Below are positions 51,949 through 60,991 of a stretch of 64,000 bases of DNA, piece by piece. The notes beneath the pieces were generated by a model that was given only the letters and a program-made list of their open reading frames with translations, was not told where the DNA came from and ran no database searches. The translations under genes and the position numbers were made by a program. Source of the DNA: JBMOPD01 sp049323615 (GTDB lineage: Bacteria; Bacillota; Desulfotomaculia; Desulfotomaculales; Desulfocucumaceae). Location of the stretch: contig JBMOPD010000079.1 in the NCBI GenBank assembly GCA_049323615.1, positions 84,813 to 148,812 of the forward strand. The letters run 5' to 3'. Each line of letters opens with the position of its first letter. Position 1 is the stretch's first letter.

Positions 51949-52080
51949 TTGTCATGGTGAGCCGTGCAAGGTTATAATTATGTTGTTAAATAAGGATAGG
52001 TAGATACAAGGGTGTATCTAAAAAGGCAAAGTTGCCCTCTCAGGCTTTGTTGTGCGCGCCTGACAGAGGGCTTCTTCTTT
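51949..52080 (+). promoter_or_regulatory. Promoter, two ANTAR hexaloops and terminator of ANTAR regulator 2
   Basis: TTGTCA (51949-51954), 18 bases, TATAAT (51973-51978). P1: TAGATAC-AAGGGT-GTATCTA (52001-52020). P2: GGC-AAAGTT-GCC (52025-52036). Both hexaloops have A1 and G4. Terminator GCCCTCTCAGGC/GCCTGACAGAGGGC then TTCTTCTTT (52034-52080). P2 and the terminator share GCC, so they exclude each other. This is the full two-hexaloop ANTAR motif, implying autoregulation. Confidence 0.88.
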
Positions 52081-52106
52081 ACATCCTTAATTTTGGGGGA
52101 AACTCC

Positions 52107-52688
52107 ATGGCCGAGCAGAGGATTGTACTGGTAGACAGTGACTCCAACTGGAGAAAAAACTTGAAAATGATGCTCACCAAGCTTGGCTACTGGGTGGTGG
52201 GGGAAACCGGCGACGGGCTGAACGCCTTGAAGATGGTCAGATCAAGGCAGCCGGAGTTAGTCATCATAGACGCCGGCATTTCCGGGCTGGACGGTTTTGA
52301 GGTGGCCAAAATCATTCACGAGGACAAACTCGCCCCGGTCATCGTGTTGACTACCACATATTCCCAGTCCATGATAGAGAAGGCCAAGGAGGCCCGGGTC
52401 TCCGCCCTGCTGACCAAGCCGGTGGACGAGATGAGCATACTGCCGGCCATTGAGCTGGCACTGTCCGGTTATAGTGAGATAGTAAAGCTGGAGAGCAAGG
52501 TCAAAGAACTCAAGGAACTCCTGGAAACAAGAAAGATTTTGGAGAAGGCCAAGGGAATACTGATGGAAACCATGGGGCTTAGCGAGGCCGAGGCCTTCCG
52601 GAGAATGCAGAAGCAGAGCATGAATAAACGGATATCCATGCGCCAGGTGGCGGAGGCGGTCATACTGGCCCAGAACCTTAAGAGCTGA
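52107..52688 (+). CDS. ANTAR-domain response regulator 2
   Basis: 193 residues from ATG 52107 after GGGGGA; longer frames start inside the terminator. Receiver domain with DSDSNWRKNL, Asp in LVIIDAGISGLDGF, Lys in LLTKPVD. ANTAR domain: ETRKILEKAKGILMETMG and AFRRMQKQSMNKRISMRQVA. Its own leader carries a two-hexaloop ANTAR site. Confidence 0.93.
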   Translation: MAEQRIVLVDSDSNWRKNLKMMLTKLGYWVVGETGDGLNALKMVRSRQPELVIIDAGISGLDGFEVAKIIHEDKLAPVIVLTTTYSQSMIEKAKEARVSALLTKPVDEMSILPAIELALSGYSEIVKLESKVKELKELLETRKILEKAKGILMETMGLSEAEAFRRMQKQSMNKRISMRQVAEAVILAQNLKS

Positions 52689-52726
52689 TCCTGAATTTTT
52701 ATACTTTAAAGGTTAATATCAGGCGG

Positions 52727-52810
52727 TATGATGTTGTGCTGTCAAAGCGGGCAAGGGTGCCCTCTGCAGGGAGTGAAAGTTTTTCACTCCCTGTAGAGGG
52801 CTTCTTTTAT
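52727..52810 (+). promoter_or_regulatory. ANTAR hexaloop and terminator before glnA (second copy)
   Basis: P2: GGGC-AAGGGT-GCCC (52749-52762), hexaloop A1/G4, identical loop to P1 of the regulator leader. Terminator: GCCCTCTGCAGGGAGTGAAA pairs with TTTCACTCCCTGTAGAGGGC then TTCTTTTATTT (52759-52810). GCCC is shared by both structures. TATGAT at 52727-52732 may be the -10. Confidence 0.78.
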
Positions 52811-52839
52811 TTAAAAAACAGGAAGGTGGTATTTTCAAG

Positions 52840-54171
52840 GTGGAGAAGGAAAAGAAAAATGAAATCCTGGCCAAGGCCAGGGAAGCGCAGGTGAAATTCA
52901 TACGCCTGCAGTTTACCGATATCCTGGGAGTGTTGAAGAATGTGGCCATTACGGTGGAACAGCTGGACAAGGCGCTGGACGGGGAATTGATGTTTGACGG
53001 TTCCTCCATCGAAGGCTTTGTGAGGATTGAAGAATCGGACATGTACCTGCGCCCGGACCCCGACACCTTTGTGGTATTTCCCTGGCGGCCCAGGGAGGGG
53101 GCGGTGGCCAGGCTGATGTGCGATGTTTACAACCCCGACGGGACGCCCTTTGAAGGCTGCCCCCGCAACGCCCTGAAGAAGGTCCTGGCGGAGGCCGCAA
53201 CCATGGGTTATACCATGTATGTTGGTCCGGAATGCGAATTCTTCCTCTTCCAGGTGGATGAAAGCGGCCGGCCCACCTTAAAGACCCATGACAACGCCGG
53301 CTATTTTGACCTTACTCCGGTGGACATGGGGGAAAACGCCCGCCGCTCGGTAGTCATGACCCTGGAGGAAATGGGGTTTGAAATTGAGGCCTCGCACCAC
53401 GAGGTGGCCCCCGGCCAGCATGAAATCGACTTCATGTACTCCGACGCCCTGGATGTGGCCGACAAGGTAATGACCTTCAAATTTGTGGTACGCACCATAG
53501 CCCAGAGGCACGGGCTGCACGGCACCTTCATGCCCAAGCCCATATTCGGCATCAACGGCAGCGGTATGCACTGCCACCAGTCCCTGTTTGAGGGCAGTAA
53601 AAATGCCTTCTACGATCCCAACGGCCCGGACGGGTTGAGTAGCGCCGCCAGGCACTACATCGGCGGCCTGATGAAACATGCCAGGGCCTTGGCGGCGATT
53701 ACCAACCCCACCGTAAACTCGTACAAGCGCCTGGTTCCCGGCTATGAGGCCCCGGTGTACATTGCCTGGTCCAACCGCAACCGCAGCCCGCTGATCCGTA
53801 TCCCGGCCAAACGGGGGGCATCCACCAGGCTGGAACTGAGAAACCCGGACCCGGCCTGTAACCCCTACCTGGCCTTTGCGGCCATGCTCAAGGCGGGCCT
53901 GGACGGAATCAAGAACAAAATCCAGCCCCCGCCGCCCTGCGACCGGAATATTTACCACATGACCGGCACTGAGCGGGAGGAACTGGGCATCGGCAGCCTT
54001 CCCGCCAGCCTTATGGAAGCAATGCAGGAACTGTCCGGCAATGAGGTGATCAAGTCCGCCCTGGGTCCGCACATCTATGAAAAATTTATTGAAGCCAAGA
54101 CCAGGGAGTGGGATTCCTTCCGGGTCCAGGTGCACCCCTGGGAAGTGGAAGAATACCTGGCCAAATTCTAG
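52840..54171 (+). CDS. glnA: Glutamine synthetase type I
   Basis: 443 residues from GTG 52840 after AGGAAGGTGG. Canonical residues: FDGSSIEGFVRI, GPECEFFLF, APGQHEIDFMYSD, NGSGMHCHQSLFEG (both His of the metal/phosphate site), NSYKRLVPGYEAPVYIAW, NRSPLIRIP. No adenylylation loop Tyr context recognised. Its leader has an ANTAR hexaloop and terminator, so synthesis probably depends on antitermination. Confidence 0.93.
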   Translation: MEKEKKNEILAKAREAQVKFIRLQFTDILGVLKNVAITVEQLDKALDGELMFDGSSIEGFVRIEESDMYLRPDPDTFVVFPWRPREGAVARLMCDVYNPDGTPFEGCPRNALKKVLAEAATMGYTMYVGPECEFFLFQVDESGRPTLKTHDNAGYFDLTPVDMGENARRSVVMTLEEMGFEIEASHHEVAPGQHEIDFMYSDALDVADKVMTFKFVVRTIAQRHGLHGTFMPKPIFGINGSGMHCHQSLFEGSKNAFYDPNGPDGLSSAARHYIGGLMKHARALAAITNPTVNSYKRLVPGYEAPVYIAWSNRNRSPLIRIPAKRGASTRLELRNPDPACNPYLAFAAMLKAGLDGIKNKIQPPPPCDRNIYHMTGTEREELGIGSLPASLMEAMQELSGNEVIKSALGPHIYEKFIEAKTREWDSFRVQVHPWEVEEYLAKF

Positions 54172-54204
54172 TCGTCAGTCGTCTGCCTATTTTATCATCC
54201 TCCT

Positions 54205-54236
54205 CCCCGGCTTACCAAAGCCGGGGGATTTTTTGT
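54205..54236 (+). terminator. Terminator after glnA (second copy)
   Basis: CCCCGGCTT pairs with AAGCCGGGG followed by gaTTTTTTG. Confidence 0.9.
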
Positions 54237-54277
54237 CAAAATGGAGTAAAAGCACTTTCTTTTTTCTTAAGTTATGC

Positions 54278-54400
54278 TATACTTATGTTTAGCAAGTTAA
54301 ATCATACTGTGGTACAGCGTGGTACCGTTCTGTCAAAAGGCAATGGGGCCGAGGCAGCAACTTTTTTTGTGTTTTCTGCCTGCCTGTAATGCCTTTTTTT
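54278..54400 (+). promoter_or_regulatory. Promoter, two ANTAR hexaloops and terminator before glnA (third copy)
   Basis: TATACT at 54278-54283 is a likely -10. P1: GGTAC-AGCGTG-GTACC (54311-54326). P2: GGC-AATGGG-GCC (54339-54350). Both loops have A1 and G4. Terminator: AAAGGCA/TGCCTTT enclosing GGCAG/CTGCC, then seven T (54336-54400). P2 lies inside the terminator 5' arm. Confidence 0.85.
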
Positions 54401-54439
54401 CATGCTGGGCCACTGGAAAGTGGAGAGGTGTTAGTACTG

Positions 54440-55771
54440 TTGGATAAACTGACGAACGACGATGTGCGCAGTTTGGCCAAGGACCTGGGAGTAAAGTTCA
54501 TACGGCTCCAGTTTACCGATATCTTCGGTGTGCTGAAGAACGTGGCCATTACGGTGGAACAGCTGGACAAGGCCTTAAACGGTGAATTGATGTTTGACGG
54601 GTCTTCTATCGAAGGATTTGTCCGTATTGAAGAATCGGATATGTACCTGCGCCCGGACCCCTCGACCTTTGTGGTTTTTCCCTGGAAGCCAAGGGACGGC
54701 GCGGTGGCAAGGTTAATCTGCGATATATACAACTCCGACGGTACACCCTTCATCGGTGACCCCCGTTATGTACTTAAAAAAGTCACCGCCGAAGCAAAAG
54801 ACATGGGCTATACCATGTTCGTGGGGCCGGAGGCGGAATTTTTCCTTTTCCATGTCGACAGTGAAGGCAGGCCCACCACCATTACCCACGACCGGGCGGG
54901 GTATTTCGACCTCACTCCCGTGGACCTGGGGGAAAATGCCCGCCGGGACATGGTTTTAACCCTTGAACAAATGGGCTTTGAGATTGAGGCCTCGCACCAC
55001 GAGGTGGCTCCGGGCCAGCATGAAATAGATTTTAAATACTCCGACGCGGTGGATATCGCCGATAAAGTGGTTACCTTTAAATTTGTGGTGCGCACCATAG
55101 CCCAGAGGCACGGGCTGCACGCCAGCTTTATGCCCAAACCCATATTCGGCATTGCCGGCTCCGGGATGCACCTCAACCAGTCCTTGATGTATAACGGCGG
55201 CAATGCCTTTTTTGACCCGGATGCTCCCGGCCAGCTCAGTGAAACCGCCCTTAACTACATCGGCGGCCTGATGGAACATATCAGGGCCATTACGGCCATT
55301 ACCAACCCCAACGTAAACTCGTACAAGAGGCTGGTATCCGGTTACGAGGCGCCGGTGTACGTGGCCTGGTCCTACCGGAACAGAAGCCCGCTGATCAGGG
55401 TTCCGGCCAAAAGGGGCATGTCAACAAGGATCGAGCTGCGCAGCCCGGACCCCTCCTGCAACCCGTACCTGGCCCTGGCAGTCTGCCTGAAGGCGGGACT
55501 GGACGGGATAAAGAAAAAGACCATTCCTCCCAGGCCCTGTGACCGCAACATTTACGAGATGGCCGCCGCCGAGCGTAAGGAACTGGGTATCGGCAGCCTC
55601 CCCAACAGCCTGGAGGAGGCACTGTGCGAACTGGTTAAAGACCGGGTGATTATGGAAGCCCTGGGACCCCACGTGCTGGAAAGGTTTGTTGAGGCCAAAA
55701 GGATTGAGTGGAACAGGTACCGTGTCCAGGTCCACCCGTGGGAGATTGAAGAATACCTGACCAAATTTTAG
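54440..55771 (+). CDS. glnA: Glutamine synthetase type I
   Basis: 443 residues from TTG 54440 (MDKLTNDDVRSLAKDLGVKF), ten bases after GGAGAGGTG; a start at 54389 would lie in the terminator. FDGSSIEGFVRI, GPEAEFFLF, APGQHEIDFKYSD and AGSGMHLNQSLM; the second His-equivalent is Asn, as in the Bacillus-type GSI-alpha. NSYKRLVSGYEAPVYVAW and NRSPLIRVP intact. Close paralogue of the copy at 52840. Confidence 0.93.
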   Translation: MDKLTNDDVRSLAKDLGVKFIRLQFTDIFGVLKNVAITVEQLDKALNGELMFDGSSIEGFVRIEESDMYLRPDPSTFVVFPWKPRDGAVARLICDIYNSDGTPFIGDPRYVLKKVTAEAKDMGYTMFVGPEAEFFLFHVDSEGRPTTITHDRAGYFDLTPVDLGENARRDMVLTLEQMGFEIEASHHEVAPGQHEIDFKYSDAVDIADKVVTFKFVVRTIAQRHGLHASFMPKPIFGIAGSGMHLNQSLMYNGGNAFFDPDAPGQLSETALNYIGGLMEHIRAITAITNPNVNSYKRLVSGYEAPVYVAWSYRNRSPLIRVPAKRGMSTRIELRSPDPSCNPYLALAVCLKAGLDGIKKKTIPPRPCDRNIYEMAAAERKELGIGSLPNSLEEALCELVKDRVIMEALGPHVLERFVEAKRIEWNRYRVQVHPWEIEEYLTKF

Positions 55772-56200
55772 GTAGGCATTTGGGGAGGAATCCAGAATCC
55801 AGAATGGGAAAAGCCGGAATGAGGGTATTTTCATGATTCTTGGCGCCGCTTGCGGAATGGGCAACTACTCTGTAAATATTCTCCTCTTAGCCGGAGTGTA
55901 CGGAGGGGGGAGGACCTTCCAGCCGGAAGCGGGGGTTCCGGAGGTTGTTATCCGGCTCTTGGCGACGGAGCGTACGGAATGCCGGCCCGGCCGCAGGACG
56001 CGGCCGGGAGCCTGAATCGACGCATGGATGCGGCGTTGAAGGCGGTCGGAATGACCGTAAGCGACGAGCATAGAGCCGGTTCAACCGCAGGAGTGGGAGC
56101 CCGGCTGGAAACCGCACCCCCGGCCACGTATTTTCATTTTTTGGTGGTGCCGCATTGCGGCATGGAGGTCTGAATTCTGTATTCTGACCCTGAAGGAATA
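55772..56200. other. Gene-less, GC-rich region with many short palindromes
   Basis: After repeat words gaatccagaatccagaatgg come dense inverted repeats: cccggccgcaggacgcggccggg (55985-56010), gacgcatggatgcg (56020-56034), ggtcggaatgacc (56043-56056) and agccggttcaaccgcagg (56074 on). Frames such as 55833-56015 and 55850-56173 are open but have no ribosome site or family features. It could be a structured RNA or repeat element. Confidence 0.45.
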
Positions 56201-56246
56201 CCCCATAGCTAAATAGTCCGGCCCGACGACGTGCCGGGTTGAACGA

Positions 56247-56312
56247 GGGCAATGAAGCTCGCCGTAAGAACATGGGTATTTTTTAACCATGCTCTTGCGG
56301 CGGGCTTTTTTT
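56247..56312 (+). promoter_or_regulatory. ANTAR hexaloop and terminator before gltB
   Basis: P2: GGGC-AATGAA-GCTC (56247-56260), loop A1/G4. A 20-base-pair terminator stem, AGCTCGCCGTAAGAACATGG with CCATGCTCTTGCGGCGGGCT, then seven T (56256-56312). GCTC belongs to both. An upstream stem CCGGC/GCCGG (56218-56237) has a loop of ten, not a hexaloop. Confidence 0.78.
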
Positions 56313-56376
56313 ATACCCCTTTTGACGGTTAATCCGCCCCCGCCTGCGGGGAAAGCGGCACAGGAGGTTGCATAGC

Positions 56377-59300
56377 ATGAAAATAAATGGATTACCCCCC
56401 AAACAGGGTCTTTACGACCCGCGATTCGAGCATGATGCCTGCGGCATTGGATTCGTGGCCAATATCAAAGGAAAGAAATCAAACCAGATTGTGCGCCAGG
56501 CCCTTAACATTCTTGTCAATCTTGACCACCGCGGGGCCAGGGGTGCGGAGGTCAATACCGGTGACGGAGCCGGTATACTGATGCAGATCCCGCATGCTTT
56601 CTTCGCCAGGAAATGTGCAAAAGCAGGCCTCCACCTTCCCCCCGCCGGCAGATACGGTGTGGGTATGCTTTTCCTGCCCCATGATGCAGACCGGCGGGAG
56701 AAATGTGAACAAACCGTGGAAAGGATTGTCCGGGAGGAAGGCCAAACCCCGCTGGGGTGGCGAACCGTGCCCGTAAATGATTACACCCTTGGCGAGACGA
56801 GCAGGCTGGCCCGGCCCTTTATCCGGCAGGTATTTATCGCCCGGAATCCCGAAATCAAGGACGAGATGGCCTTTGAGCGCAAGCTTTACGTGATTCGCAA
56901 GCGCGCCGAAAAGGAGGTTAGACGCTCCTACATCCTGGAAGGAGAAATCTTCACCTTCTATTTTGCCAGCTTATCCTCCCGTACCATTGTTTACAAGGGT
57001 ATGCTCACCCCGGAACAGCTGAGCAGTTTTTACCTTGATTTAAATGACCTGGATATGGAAACCGCCATTGCCCTGGTTCACTCCAGGTTCAGTACCAATA
57101 CCTTCCCCAGCTGGGAAAGGGCTCACCCATACCGTTATATAATCCATAACGGGGAGATCAATACTCTGCGCGGGAACATCAACTGGATGCATGCCCGCCA
57201 GGCGATGTTCCAGTCGGAACTGTTCGGGGAAGATATGGCGAAAGTCATCCCGGTGATTGATCAGGACGCCAGTGATTCGGGGATGTTTGATAACTGTATG
57301 GAATTCTTACACCTGGCCGGCCGCTCCCTGCCTCACGTGGCCATGATGATGATTCCGGAACCGTGGTCGAACCATGAAAGCATGAGTGATGAAAAGAAAG
57401 CCTTTTATGAATATCACAGCTGTCTGATGGAGCCGTGGGACGGCCCCGCCGCCATTGCCTTTACAGACGGGAAAATCGTCGGCGCGGTGCTCGACCGGAA
57501 CGGCCTGCGGCCTTCGCGTTACTACGTCACCAGGGACGACCTGATCGTTCTGGCCTCGGAAGTGGGCGTGCTGGATATTCCTCCGGAAAATGTGCTGATC
57601 AAAGATCGTCTTCGTCCGGGGCGTATGCTGCTCGTTGATACCGGAGAAGGCCGGATTGTGTCTGATGAAGAGTTAAAACACCGTATTGCCACCGAGCACC
57701 CTTACCGCCGGTGGCTGGATGATCACCTGGTCAGGCTGGAGGATCTGCCGCCGGCCCCCGAGGTTCCGAAACCCGACCGTGAAACTGTGCTTCTGCGCCA
57801 GCAGGCCTTCGGCTACACCTTTGAAGATCTCACCAAACTGATTGAGCCAATGGCCAAAGACGGGGTTGAACCGGTGGGATCCATGGGCACCGACGCTTCG
57901 CTGGCCGTGTTGTCGGAAAAGCCCCAGCTTTTATACAATTATTTCAAGCAGCTTTTTGCCCAGGTCACCAATCCCCCCATTGACGCCATACGGGAAGAAA
58001 TTATTGTGTCCTGGGAAACAACCACCGGCCCCGAAGGGAACTTGATCAAGCCGGAGCCTGAAAGCTGCCGCCAGATAACGCTGAATACACCAATTCTGAG
58101 CAACGAAGAGCTGGCAAAAATCCGTTATATAAAGCGGGAAGGTTTTAAATCGGTAACCCTGCCCATCCTGTTCAGGGTGGCTGAAGGAAGCCGGGGAATG
58201 GAAAAGGCGCTGGACGGCCTGTTCAACGAGGCCGACCGGGTCATCGCCGAAGGCGCCAACCTGCTGATTTTATCCGATCGCGGCGTGGACGGCGAAAAGG
58301 CAGCCATTCCCGCCCTGCTTGCGGTGTCCGGCCTGAATCACCATTTAATCCGGGAAGGAACCCGGACCCGGGTAAGCATTCTGCTGGAATCAGGGGAACC
58401 CCGTGAAATACACCATTTCGCGGTTTTAATCGGTTACGGCGCCAGCGCCGTCAATCCCTACCTTGCTTTTGAGTCGCTGGAAGACATGATCAAGAGCGGG
58501 GTGCTTACCGGCGTAACTTATGAAAAGGCGTTGAAAAACTACATCAAGGCAGCCACCAAGGGTGTGGTCAAGGTGATGTCCAAGATCGGCATATCAGCCA
58601 TTCAGAGTTACCACGGGGCCCAGATTTTTGAGGCCATCGGGATTAACCGGCCGGTTATCGACAAGTATTTCACCTGGACTCCTTCCCGGGTAGGGGGTAT
58701 TGGGCTTTCTGACATCGCCCGGGAGGCGGAACTCCGGCACCAGCGGGCTTTCTCCGCCCGGGCGGACCGGGAAAACATCCTGGATTCCGGTTCTACTTAC
58801 CAGTGGCGGCATGATGGCGAAAAGCATCTATATAATCCGCAGACCATTGTCATGTTGCAGCAGGCCTGCCGCAACAACGACTACAACCTTTTCAAACAGT
58901 ATTCCGCATTGCTGAATGAAATGCAAAAATCAGTCACGCTTCGCGGGCTCTTTGCCTTTAAATCAAACCGGCCGCCGGTTCCTTTAGAGGAAGTGGAACC
59001 GGTGGAATCCATCTGCCGGCGTTTCAAGACCGGGGCAATGTCTTTCGGATCTATCAGCCGGGAAGCCCACGAGAGCCTGGCCATTGCCATGAACCGCATT
59101 GGCGGTAAGAGCAACACCGGTGAAGGCGGAGAAGACCCCGCCCGCTATATTCCCGACCCGAACGGTGATTCCCGCCGCAGCGCCATCAAGCAGGTGGCTT
59201 CGGGCAGGTTTGGTGTCACCAGTCAGTACCTGGTCAATGCGGAAGAGATTCAGATCAAGATGGCCCAGGGCGCAAAACCTGGCGAAGGGGGGCAATTGCC

Positions 59301-60978
59301 CGGACGCAAGGTTTATCCCTGGATTGCCAGGGTTAGAGGCACCACCGCGGGCGTGGGGCTGATCTCACCTCCTCCCCATCACGACATATACTCCATTGAG
59401 GACCTGGCCGAACTGATTTACGACCTCAAGAACGCCAACCCAAAGGCCAGGATAAACGTCAAACTGGTTTCCGAGGTGGGAGTGGGCACCATTGCGGCGG
59501 GGGTCGCCAAAGGGCGCGCCGATGTCGTCCTGATTAGCGGATACGAAGGCGGTACCGGGGCTTCACCCCGCACAAGCATCAGCCATGCCGGCCTGCCGTG
59601 GGAACTGGGCCTGGCCGAGACCCATCAAACCCTGGTATTAAACGATCTGCGGGACAGGATTGTGGTGGAAACCGACGGCAAGCTGATGACCGGCCGTGAC
59701 GTGGTCATCGCCACCCTTCTGGGCGCCGAAGAATACGGGTTTGCCACCGCTCCCCTGGTTGTTCTCGGCTGTGTCATGATGCGGGTTTGCAACCTGGATA
59801 CCTGCCCGTGCGGTATAGCCACCCAAAACCCGGAACTGCGCAAGAAGTTCAAGGGAGACCCGCAGCACGTGGCCAACTTCATGCTGTTTATCGCCCGGGA
59901 AGTGCGGGAAATCATGGCCCAGCTGGGCTTCCGCACCATCAACGAAATGGTGGGCAGGACGGACGTGCTGGAGGTCAGCCCGGCCGTTGGCCACTGGAAG
60001 GCCAGGGGTCTGGACCTCTCCGCCCTGATCTACCAGCCCGATGTTCCGGCCGGCATTGGCAGGTATTGCCGGGTGGAGCAAAACCATGGGCTGGAAAAAT
60101 CTCTGGACAGAAAGGTGCTTTTAGAAGTCTGCCGGCCGGCCCTGGACCGCAAAGAGCCGGTGGAAGCCAGGCTGCCCATTCGCAATACCAACCGGACGGT
60201 CGGCACCATTTTGGGCCACGAGGTCACCAGGCGTTATGGCGGGGACGGACTGCCGGAGGATACGATCCGCCTTTATTTCAAAGGTACGGCCGGGCAAAGT
60301 TTCGGCGCCTTTGTTCCCAGGGGGATTACCATGATCCTGGAAGGCGATGCCAACGATTACTTCGGCAAAGGCCTTTCCGGCGGTAAACTGATTGCTTTCC
60401 CGCCGGCCGGGTCCGTCTTTGTCCCGGAGGAAAACATCATCGTGGGCAACGTGTCCTTTTATGGCGCAACATCCGGAGAAGCGTACATCCGGGGTTTGGC
60501 CGGCGAGCGGTTCTGCGTCAGAAACAGCGGCGTGCGGGCGGTTGTGGAAGGTGTGGGCGACCACGGATGTGAATATATGACCGGAGGCCGTGTGGTGGTG
60601 CTGGGTTCAACCGGGAGAAATTTCGCCGCCGGTATGTCGGGCGGGATTGCCTACGTGCTGGACGAAGACGGCACTTTCCCCGGACGCTGCAACCGCGAGA
60701 TGGTGCTGCTGGAAAAACTGGAAAAAGCCGGTGAAATCAACGAAGTGAAAGAAATGATTCAGAAGCATTTGATATATACGCAGAGCCGGCGCGCCCAATG
60801 GGTCCTGGACAACTGGACCGGGCTGGCGCCGAAGTTTGTCCGGGTTATTCCGAAAGACTACAAGCGCATGATGGAAGCCATTGAGCGGGCGCATCAAATG
60901 GGCCTTGGCGGTGATGAGGCCATTATGGTCGCTTTTGCAGAGAACTCAAAAGACGTCACCCGGATCAGCGGGAATTAG
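56377..60978 (+). CDS. gltB: Glutamate synthase large subunit
   Basis: 1533 residues from ATG 56377 after AGGAGG. The class II amidotransferase nucleophile is Cys22 (HDACGIGFVANIKGK), so a propeptide is expected to be removed. Central FMN barrel with KTGAMSFGSISREAHESLA, NTGEGGEDPARY and GEGGQLPGRKVYPWIARVRG. 3Fe-4S ligands CVMMRVCNLDTCPCGIA. C-terminal beta-helix GXGXG repeats (GATSGEAYIRGLAGERFCVR). Full length. Downstream of an ANTAR-controlled leader. Confidence 0.96.
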   Translation: MKINGLPPKQGLYDPRFEHDACGIGFVANIKGKKSNQIVRQALNILVNLDHRGARGAEVNTGDGAGILMQIPHAFFARKCAKAGLHLPPAGRYGVGMLFLPHDADRREKCEQTVERIVREEGQTPLGWRTVPVNDYTLGETSRLARPFIRQVFIARNPEIKDEMAFERKLYVIRKRAEKEVRRSYILEGEIFTFYFASLSSRTIVYKGMLTPEQLSSFYLDLNDLDMETAIALVHSRFSTNTFPSWERAHPYRYIIHNGEINTLRGNINWMHARQAMFQSELFGEDMAKVIPVIDQDASDSGMFDNCMEFLHLAGRSLPHVAMMMIPEPWSNHESMSDEKKAFYEYHSCLMEPWDGPAAIAFTDGKIVGAVLDRNGLRPSRYYVTRDDLIVLASEVGVLDIPPENVLIKDRLRPGRMLLVDTGEGRIVSDEELKHRIATEHPYRRWLDDHLVRLEDLPPAPEVPKPDRETVLLRQQAFGYTFEDLTKLIEPMAKDGVEPVGSMGTDASLAVLSEKPQLLYNYFKQLFAQVTNPPIDAIREEIIVSWETTTGPEGNLIKPEPESCRQITLNTPILSNEELAKIRYIKREGFKSVTLPILFRVAEGSRGMEKALDGLFNEADRVIAEGANLLILSDRGVDGEKAAIPALLAVSGLNHHLIREGTRTRVSILLESGEPREIHHFAVLIGYGASAVNPYLAFESLEDMIKSGVLTGVTYEKALKNYIKAATKGVVKVMSKIGISAIQSYHGAQIFEAIGINRPVIDKYFTWTPSRVGGIGLSDIAREAELRHQRAFSARADRENILDSGSTYQWRHDGEKHLYNPQTIVMLQQACRNNDYNLFKQYSALLNEMQKSVTLRGLFAFKSNRPPVPLEEVEPVESICRRFKTGAMSFGSISREAHESLAIAMNRIGGKSNTGEGGEDPARYIPDPNGDSRRSAIKQVASGRFGVTSQYLVNAEEIQIKMAQGAKPGEGGQLPGRKVYPWIARVRGTTAGVGLISPPPHHDIYSIEDLAELIYDLKNANPKARINVKLVSEVGVGTIAAGVAKGRADVVLISGYEGGTGASPRTSISHAGLPWELGLAETHQTLVLNDLRDRIVVETDGKLMTGRDVVIATLLGAEEYGFATAPLVVLGCVMMRVCNLDTCPCGIATQNPELRKKFKGDPQHVANFMLFIAREVREIMAQLGFRTINEMVGRTDVLEVSPAVGHWKARGLDLSALIYQPDVPAGIGRYCRVEQNHGLEKSLDRKVLLEVCRPALDRKEPVEARLPIRNTNRTVGTILGHEVTRRYGGDGLPEDTIRLYFKGTAGQSFGAFVPRGITMILEGDANDYFGKGLSGGKLIAFPPAGSVFVPEENIIVGNVSFYGATSGEAYIRGLAGERFCVRNSGVRAVVEGVGDHGCEYMTGGRVVVLGSTGRNFAAGMSGGIAYVLDEDGTFPGRCNREMVLLEKLEKAGEINEVKEMIQKHLIYTQSRRAQWVLDNWTGLAPKFVRVIPKDYKRMMEAIERAHQMGLGGDEAIMVAFAENSKDVTRISGN

Positions 60979-60991
60979 GGGGGAATACCAC

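Noticed and set aside
56218..56260. Glutamine riboswitch (glnA/downstream-peptide type) before gltB
   Set aside because: A loose match to gttgaacgagg exists but the conserved core is missing; the A1/G4 hexaloop plus terminator fits better.
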